Shown in pieces: positions 6,012 through 10,589 of a stretch of 10,589 nt of DNA. A program made the position numbers and the translations under genes. The DNA is taken from assembly GCA_934699415.1 (NCBI GenBank), contig CAKUWO010000035.1:1-10589 (forward strand), in the 5' to 3' direction. Under the pieces are notes generated by a model that worked only from the letters and a program-made list of their open reading frames with translations, searched no databases and had not been told where the DNA came from. This stretch comes from an uncultured Erysipelotrichaceae bacterium. GTDB taxonomy: Bacteria > Bacillota_I > Bacilli_A > Erysipelotrichales > Erysipelotrichaceae. Position 1 is the first letter of the stretch, and every line of letters starts with the position of its first letter.

Positions 6012-9000
6012 ATTTAATAATTCTTAATTTACTACCTTTACTACTTCTTTTTACTTCAATCTTTTGAGGAATGCATTCTTCTAATTTATCAACATGCGAA
6101 ATAATACCAATTTGACGATTATCACCAGCAATATTCTTCAAGATATTAATAGCACTATTTAAAGCATTTTCGTCAAGTGTACCAAAGCCTTCATCAATAT
6201 ACATCGTATCAATTTTTTTACCACCAGCATGTCTTTCACTAACATCAGATAAGCCTAAAGCTAAAGCCATTGATACTTGGAACTTTTCTCCTCCAGATAA
6301 AGATTTAGGTTGTCTTTTTTCACCTGTAAAGACATCAAGAACTTCTATTCCAAGTCCAGCTTGAGCATTCTTTGATGTTTCTGTTGCTTGATGAACTAAT
6401 TCAAATTGTCCTGAAGCCATTGTAGATAAATGAATATTGGCAGCTTCTAATATTTCAACAAAAGCACTAGCCATGACATAACGGTCAAAAGTAATTTTTC
6501 CACCTTCGTTATTTTCACTGGCATTAGCTAAAATCGATAATTTATTTAAACGCTTACTTACAGGATTTAGTTTATCAATTTCCGCTTGTTTAGCTTTAAC
6601 AAAATCAAAAATTGTTTGATGATTATCAATCATTATTTTTTTAGCATCTCTTAATAAATTGATATCAGCAATCTCTTTAACAACAGTTGATATCTTTGCC
6701 TTAATTATATTGATATCGATATATGATTTGCCTTTACATTTATCTTCTTGTTCACTAAGACGTTTCTTTTGTGTTTCTAATTTTAATTTATATTCATCAA
6801 ATTCTTTTTGCTTATCTTCAAGCCACTCATCAATATCGTATTCAATGCCATCAAATGTTTCCATAAAGCCATCTTCTGTAAAATGATTGGCTTTAAGAGC
6901 ACTAGTATACTCATCTTTTTTATCTTGACATTCTTTTTTTAAAGAAGTGATATTATTTTTTAAAGTATTATATTCAGCTACATATCCACTATATTTATTA
7001 CATAAGTCATCTTTATTTTTAGTTAATCTATCGATTTCAATAATATTAGCTTTGATGGATTTATCGATATTAATAATTTCATTTTTAATATCATTTTCAC
7101 TTTTTACATCGACCGTCTTTTTTAAAGCTAAAAGCTCTGTTTTAAGCCCGGCTAGAGTAGTTTTTAGATCACTAGCTTCACTATTTTTCTTATTTAATGT
7201 TGTCTCATTGTTTTTAAGATTAATATTTATCTTATCTAATTCAGTATTAAGAGTTTTAATTTCTTTTTGATAAGAGAATGATAAATCTAAATTTTTACGA
7301 TTTATTTTAATTTTCTCAACACAATACTCTTTAAATTCTTCAATTTTAGCATCATCAATATCTTCATAATTATAAACATCAAGCCCAATTGTTATCGCAA
7401 GATAACAAGTATCTTGTTTTAAAGTATCAATGGTATTAATTTTAGTTTCAACGTCTTTTGTCTTTTCGTTATAAGCTTTAGATGCTAATTGAAAGTCATT
7501 ATAAGCTTCATCAACGATATCTTTTGTAACGATATTTTCTTCAATAATCACTAATTTATCAACATCATCTTTAGTTAGATGATGATGGCATACCGGACAA
7601 TCAATTTCTTCTTTTTCACCTAATTCAATTTTTAATTCTTTAGACAATAAAGCTGCTTGTGATTTTAAGAAAGTTTCATAAAATTCATCATATCGTTTCT
7701 TCTTATTCTGAAGTTCAATATTTAATTTCAGGGTTTCTTTTTTAAAATCTTCTAATAGCTTTTCTTCTTCGTTAATCTTATTTATTCTATTAATAACTCC
7801 ATCTTCACCAATTAATTTATTATACGTATTATCTAAAAAGCTTTTTTCTTCAGCTTTATAATATTCATAAAGATTAGCTTCTCCTTGAATTTCTTTAATA
7901 CGCTTAGTTTTAATATCTCGATTATTAAAATCGGTTTCACGAGCTTTGGTTAAAAGATCTATTTCTTTTTCAATATCATTTAATAATCTTTCATTTTTTA
8001 AATATTCACATTTCTTTTCTTTAAAAGGCTTAAAGTCATCAAGCTTTTTAGTTAATTCATTTTTTTCAACTGTTAATTTATTAATTTGAATATTTAATTC
8101 TTTGCATTTATCAAATTCTTCAATAGCTTTATCAGCGTCAATTTTTGCCTTATCAGCATTATTTTTTGCATTAATGGTCTTATTATAATTATCTTGCTCT
8201 TTTTTAAATGCTTCTTCATATGCTTTTTTTAAAGGCAATATTGCATTAGCTTTTCTTAGCTTATTAAGACGTAGATATAAGTTATTCATTACATCTTTGC
8301 TTTTATATGTATAAGAAAATTCTTCTTTAAATTTGTCTAACTCATCTAACTCTTTATTATTATTTTCAGCTTTAACAACATCTATTTCTAAATTACTTTT
8401 AGTCTTAGTTTTAACATTAATATCATTTTCAATATTTTTAAATTCACTTTTTTCTTTATCAAGCAATAAAGAAATAGTATTTAAATAATTAGGATTACTT
8501 CTAAGATAATTAATTTCATCTTCATCTTCAGGTAACTTAAAATCATTAATCTTAAATTCAATTGCTTCATTTAATTCTTTGAGTTGATTGTTAATGATTG
8601 TTGAAGCTTCTTTAAAACGTGATTGAAAACGTAAATATGGTCGATTATCAAATAATTTACCTAAGATTTTATTACGCTCTTCGCTATTCGCATTTAAGAA
8701 TTGTTCAAATTCGCCTTGTGGTAAAACAATGATTTGTTTAAATTGTTCAGCATTCAACCCAATAATTTCATTAATGCGCGCATTAACTTTATTTGATACT
8801 TCAATTGGATCTTTACCAGTTTCATATAAAACTGCTTTTTGCTTAGCATCATCATAAGTACCATCTCTTCTAACAGGTATATGAATAGTTCTTCTTACTT
8901 TATAGAATTGCTTATTATGTTCAAAATCAAGTTCAACAACACAATCTTCCGTCTTTGGAACATAGTCACTATGAAATAAGCGTGGATCACGCTCATTGCC

Positions 9001-9168
9001 ACTAGCTTCACCATACAAGGCATAAACCATGGCATCGAAAATAGTTGTTTTACCAGCACCAGTATCACCAGTTATTAAGAATAAACTATCATCAAGTAAA
9101 GTGAAGTCAACAACTGTTTCTTCAGCATAAGAACCAAATGCTTTCATCATTAATCTTAATGGTTTCAT
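6010..9168 (-). CDS. sbcC: Exonuclease SbcCD ATPase subunit (Rad50-like)
   Basis: SMC-like ATPase that, with SbcD, forms the bacterial Mre11-Rad50 complex. The complex cuts DNA hairpins and trims blocked double-strand ends, acting in replication-linked repair. The length is 1052 residues, close to the E. coli protein. An N-terminal ATPase half has Walker A GDTGAGKTT (34-42) and the Q-loop region LPQGEFEQFL (149-158). Long Lys/Glu/Asn-rich coiled coils run from about 180 to 510 and 540 to 890. The zinc-hook CPVC (Cys524, Cys527), followed by HHH, sits almost exactly at the midpoint. The C-terminal half has the ABC signature SLSGGEKF (956-963), Walker B MYIDEGFG (989-996, Glu993 catalytic) and the H-loop IISHVDKLEE. 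All parts are intact. The start ATG overlaps the sbcD stop as ATGA, with AGGAGG (9181-9176) seven bases upstream inside sbcD, so the two are translationally coupled. Coiled-coil drift is normal for the family. Confidence 0.96.
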   Translation of the reverse strand: MKPLRLMMKAFGSYAEETVVDFTLLDDSLFLITGDTGAGKTTIFDAMVYALYGEASGNERDPRLFHSDYVPKTEDCVVELDFEHNKQFYKVRRTIHIPVRRDGTYDDAKQKAVLYETGKDPIEVSNKVNARINEIIGLNAEQFKQIIVLPQGEFEQFLNANSEERNKILGKLFDNRPYLRFQSRFKEASTIINNQLKELNEAIEFKINDFKLPEDEDEINYLRSNPNYLNTISLLLDKEKSEFKNIENDINVKTKTKSNLEIDVVKAENNNKELDELDKFKEEFSYTYKSKDVMNNLYLRLNKLRKANAILPLKKAYEEAFKKEQDNYNKTINAKNNADKAKIDADKAIEEFDKCKELNIQINKLTVEKNELTKKLDDFKPFKEKKCEYLKNERLLNDIEKEIDLLTKARETDFNNRDIKTKRIKEIQGEANLYEYYKAEEKSFLDNTYNKLIGEDGVINRINKINEEEKLLEDFKKETLKLNIELQNKKKRYDEFYETFLKSQAALLSKELKIELGEKEEIDCPVCHHHLTKDDVDKLVIIEENIVTKDIVDEAYNDFQLASKAYNEKTKDVETKINTIDTLKQDTCYLAITIGLDVYNYEDIDDAKIEEFKEYCVEKIKINRKNLDLSFSYQKEIKTLNTELDKININLKNNETTLNKKNSEASDLKTTLAGLKTELLALKKTVDVKSENDIKNEIINIDKSIKANIIEIDRLTKNKDDLCNKYSGYVAEYNTLKNNITSLKKECQDKKDEYTSALKANHFTEDGFMETFDGIEYDIDEWLEDKQKEFDEYKLKLETQKKRLSEQEDKCKGKSYIDINIIKAKISTVVKEIADINLLRDAKKIMIDNHQTIFDFVKAKQAEIDKLNPVSKRLNKLSILANASENNEGGKITFDRYVMASAFVEILEAANIHLSTMASGQFELVHQATETSKNAQAGLGIEVLDVFTGEKRQPKSLSGGEKFQVSMALALGLSDVSERHAGGKKIDTMYIDEGFGTLDENALNSAINILKNIAGDNRQIGIISHVDKLEECIPQKIEVKRSSKGSKLRIIK

Positions 9169-10406
9169 GCCTCTTCCTCCTGCTTCATAATAAAATCAAT
9201 TATCTTTTGAATGTCATTTTTATTAGGTACATCAACTTTTTCATCATCATCAACATGCATAACTTGTTGCTCGACCATATTTATCAATTCTTGGTCTTTC
9301 TCATCTGGAAACTCATCGCCATTACGGCTACGATAAAAGTCATTAAAAAGCTCGCTAATCGTTTTAGTATCACTTCCTTCGCATATATTATTAATTGTGC
9401 TAGATTCACGTTTTACTTCATGAGCAATTTCGCAAATCATACTATTTTTAGCTTCAAATAAAGTAAATAAGCTATCTCTTGCAGTTTGAGGTACTAATTC
9501 ATCTGTAATCACAATTCTGATATATTCATTTGTTTTATCATTACTGCTCTCTTCTATTAAAATGTCTTTAAGTTCACCTTTAACTTCTCTTAAGGGATGT
9601 AAAGGAGCTATTTCTGCAATATGATAATCTAACTTTCCTTTTTCTTTAAGATTTACAATAACCGGTCCTTTAAAAGGTCTTTTAGTTTCATCAAAGTGGT
9701 AACAAAGAGGGGATCCAGCATAACGAATATTATCTTCTTTAACTTTCTGGGCAGCATGAATATGGCCTAATGCAACATAATCAAATCCTTGATAGGCTGA
9801 AACATCGATTTCTCCAACTGCTCCAATAATTACTTCAGAACCGCCAAAGCTAAGTTTTTCACCATTACTAATAACTGTTTGGTGAGAAATAATTACATTT
9901 CGCTCATTATAATCAGTATCGCTATTAGCCAATAAAGCTTTAATAGCTTCATTATATGTTTTGATACTTTCATCACCTAAAGCCACTTCAACAAGAGCGG
10001 GGAAAAAGTATGGTAATAAATAGAAATTAACAGGACCATATTCATCATTTATAGTAACTTTCTTAATCTTTGATTTAATATCGCCAACAATATAAACATT
10101 CTTTTCTTGGAATAATTCAGCTCCAAAAGATAGACGTTTACCACTATCATGGTTACCAGATATTGCAAGTACAGCAACATTTCTGTTTGCTAAAGATGTA
10201 ATGAAATAATCAAGGAGTTCAACAGCTTCTTTTGAAGGAACACTTCGATCATATATGTCTCCTGCAATTAAAACAGCATCGGGCTTTTCATTGTCAACCA
10301 ATTCAAGAAATTTGTCTACCCAATACTTTTGATCTCCTTGATCTATTAAGGAGTATCCGTATAAACTTTTACCGAAATGAAGATCTGCAATATGTATGAA
10401 TTTCAT
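9165..10406 (-). CDS. sbcD: Exonuclease SbcCD nuclease subunit (Mre11-like)
   Basis: Manganese-dependent nuclease partner of SbcC. The 413 residues are within the usual family range. The calcineurin-like phosphoesterase motifs are all present: HIADLHFGK (Asp8, His10), AGDIYDRS (Asp50), SGNHDSG (Asn85, His86, Asp87), ISHQT (His175) and LGHIHA (His215, His217). A C-terminal region of about 130 residues follows, fitting the capping and SbcC-binding part. The start was placed at 10406, where MKFIHIADLH is the normal beginning of the family and AGGAGG (10416-10411) lies just upstream. The frame stays open a further 32 codons to an ATG at 10502, but that extension would run through the promoter and the tRNA terminator and has no homologous look. 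The gene ends in TGA, which overlaps the sbcC start. This shows that TGA is a stop in this organism. Confidence 0.96.
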   Translation of the reverse strand: MKFIHIADLHFGKSLYGYSLIDQGDQKYWVDKFLELVDNEKPDAVLIAGDIYDRSVPSKEAVELLDYFITSLANRNVAVLAISGNHDSGKRLSFGAELFQEKNVYIVGDIKSKIKKVTINDEYGPVNFYLLPYFFPALVEVALGDESIKTYNEAIKALLANSDTDYNERNVIISHQTVISNGEKLSFGGSEVIIGAVGEIDVSAYQGFDYVALGHIHAAQKVKEDNIRYAGSPLCYHFDETKRPFKGPVIVNLKEKGKLDYHIAEIAPLHPLREVKGELKDILIEESSNDKTNEYIRIVITDELVPQTARDSLFTLFEAKNSMICEIAHEVKRESSTINNICEGSDTKTISELFNDFYRSRNGDEFPDEKDQELINMVEQQVMHVDDDEKVDVPNKNDIQKIIDFIMKQEEEA

Positions 10407-10428
10407 AATACCTCCTAGATGGATATCC

Positions 10429-10457
10429 ATTATACACAATAAATCTATAAAACAAAC
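10429..10457 (-). promoter_or_regulatory. Likely promoter of sbcDC
   Basis: Minus-strand TATAAT (10434-10429) is perfect and lies about 12 bases before the sbcD ribosome binding site. The -35 region is weaker: TTGTTT (10455-10450) at 15 bases, or TTTGTT one base further out at 16. The sbcDC transcript would start after the tRNA terminator, with a very short leader. Confidence 0.6.
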
Positions 10458-10463
10458 CCCAAT

Positions 10464-10504
10464 ATAAAAAATGCTTTGTCTTTTCAAAAATAGACAAAGC
10501 ATTT
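10464..10504 (-). terminator. Intrinsic terminator downstream of tRNA-Val
   Basis: A perfect 13-base stem, AAATGCTTTGTCT/AGACAAAGCATTT, is formed by 10469-10481 and 10492-10504, with a ten-base loop. On the minus strand it is followed by a T run (TTT of the stem continues into TTT before ATATT). It closes the tRNA transcript about 14 bases after the CCA end. The + strand lacks a T run. Confidence 0.9.
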
Positions 10505-10517
10505 ATATTCTTATTCA

Positions 10518-10589
10518 TGGTGGAGGTTAACGGGCTCGAACCGCTGACCCTCTGCTTGTAAGGCAGATGCTCTCCCAACTGAGCTAAAC
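10518..10589 (-). tRNA. tRNA-Val (anticodon UAC), 5' end cut by window edge
   Basis: Read on the minus strand, the last bases of the window give GTTTAGCTCAG..., the D arm with GCTC/GAGC. The anticodon arm TCTGC-CTTACAA-GCAGA has anticodon TAC, which reads GTA and related Val codons. The T arm has loop TTCGAGC. The 3' acceptor strand AACCTCC is followed by discriminator A and an encoded CCA (10520-10518). Pairing with AACCTCC predicts a 5' strand GGAGGTT, of which the first four bases lie outside the window. All visible arms pair well. It is probably the last gene of a tRNA cluster or single tRNA unit. Confidence 0.95.

Noticed and set aside
6659..7270. Two + strand open frames (75 and 107 codons) opposite sbcC
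   Set aside because: They mirror the Lys/Glu/Asn-rich coiled-coil codons of sbcC and read as Ser/Leu/Phe-rich protein without a ribosome binding site. They are shadows.
10407..10502. Extension of sbcD by 32 codons to an ATG at 10502
   Set aside because: It would cover the sbcD ribosome binding site, the TATAAT promoter and the tRNA terminator. The family begins at MKFIHIADLH, which has AGGAGG just upstream.
9138..10578. Open frames opposite sbcD (9138-9461, +) and across the tRNA and sbcD start (10369-10578, -)
   Set aside because: The first is a shadow of sbcD. The second would be read through a tRNA gene and its terminator. Neither has a recognisable protein.
1..10589. Mollicute code (TGA read as Trp), suggested by the very AT-rich sequence
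   Set aside because: sbcD ends in TGA exactly at the ATGA overlap with sbcC, and Trp positions checked in pheS and pheT use TGG.
1..10589. CRISPR array, insertion sequence, prophage or defence island
   Set aside because: No regularly spaced repeats, transposase, integrase or flanking direct repeats were seen. SbcCD here is the standard repair pair with all family motifs.

Overview
This window looks like ordinary core chromosome of a low-GC, probably anaerobic Gram-positive bacterium (Bacillota, perhaps Bacilli/Erysipelotrichia-like or a free-living relative of the mollicutes). The clues are the strongly AT-rich sequence, strong AGGAGG ribosome binding sites, a phenylalanine T-box leader, a superoxide reductase (typical of anaerobes) and a tRNA with an encoded CCA end. 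TGA is a real stop (sbcD ends in TGA) and tryptophan positions use TGG. This is therefore the standard code, not the mycoplasma code. The lineage is inferred, not read directly.

Layout. Positions 1-142 hold the C-terminal end of a rhomboid protease gene (+), ending in a terminator. Converging on it is pheST (-), which encodes both subunits of phenylalanyl-tRNA synthetase. The operon is led by a promoter and a T-box riboswitch with a TTC (Phe) specifier at 3650-3848. Divergent from pheS, at 3945-4325, is a desulfoferrodoxin-type superoxide reductase (+) with a PerR-like operator candidate upstream. One base after it lies a 71-residue two-helix membrane protein. A 247-base gap then leads to a sodium/proton antiporter of the NHA (SLC9B) type at 4790-5968 (+). 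A strong terminator-like hairpin sits directly in front of its ribosome binding site. A bidirectional terminator at 5967-6011 separates it from the convergent sbcDC operon (-, 6010-10406), which encodes the Mre11-Rad50-type nuclease. At the right edge is a tRNA-Val(UAC) gene (-), missing only its first four bases and followed by its own terminator.

How the parts work together. pheST is a housekeeping unit controlled by the charging level of tRNA-Phe. The superoxide reductase and its small membrane partner form a likely oxidative-stress unit. The antiporter maintains Na+/pH balance and may be controlled by attenuation in its leader. SbcDC handles DNA ends and hairpins. I found no mobile element, CRISPR array, toxin-antitoxin pair or defence island. 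The parts most worth a second look are the antiporter leader (4543-4789) and the control region of the superoxide reductase. I do not see a clearly new multi-gene system.
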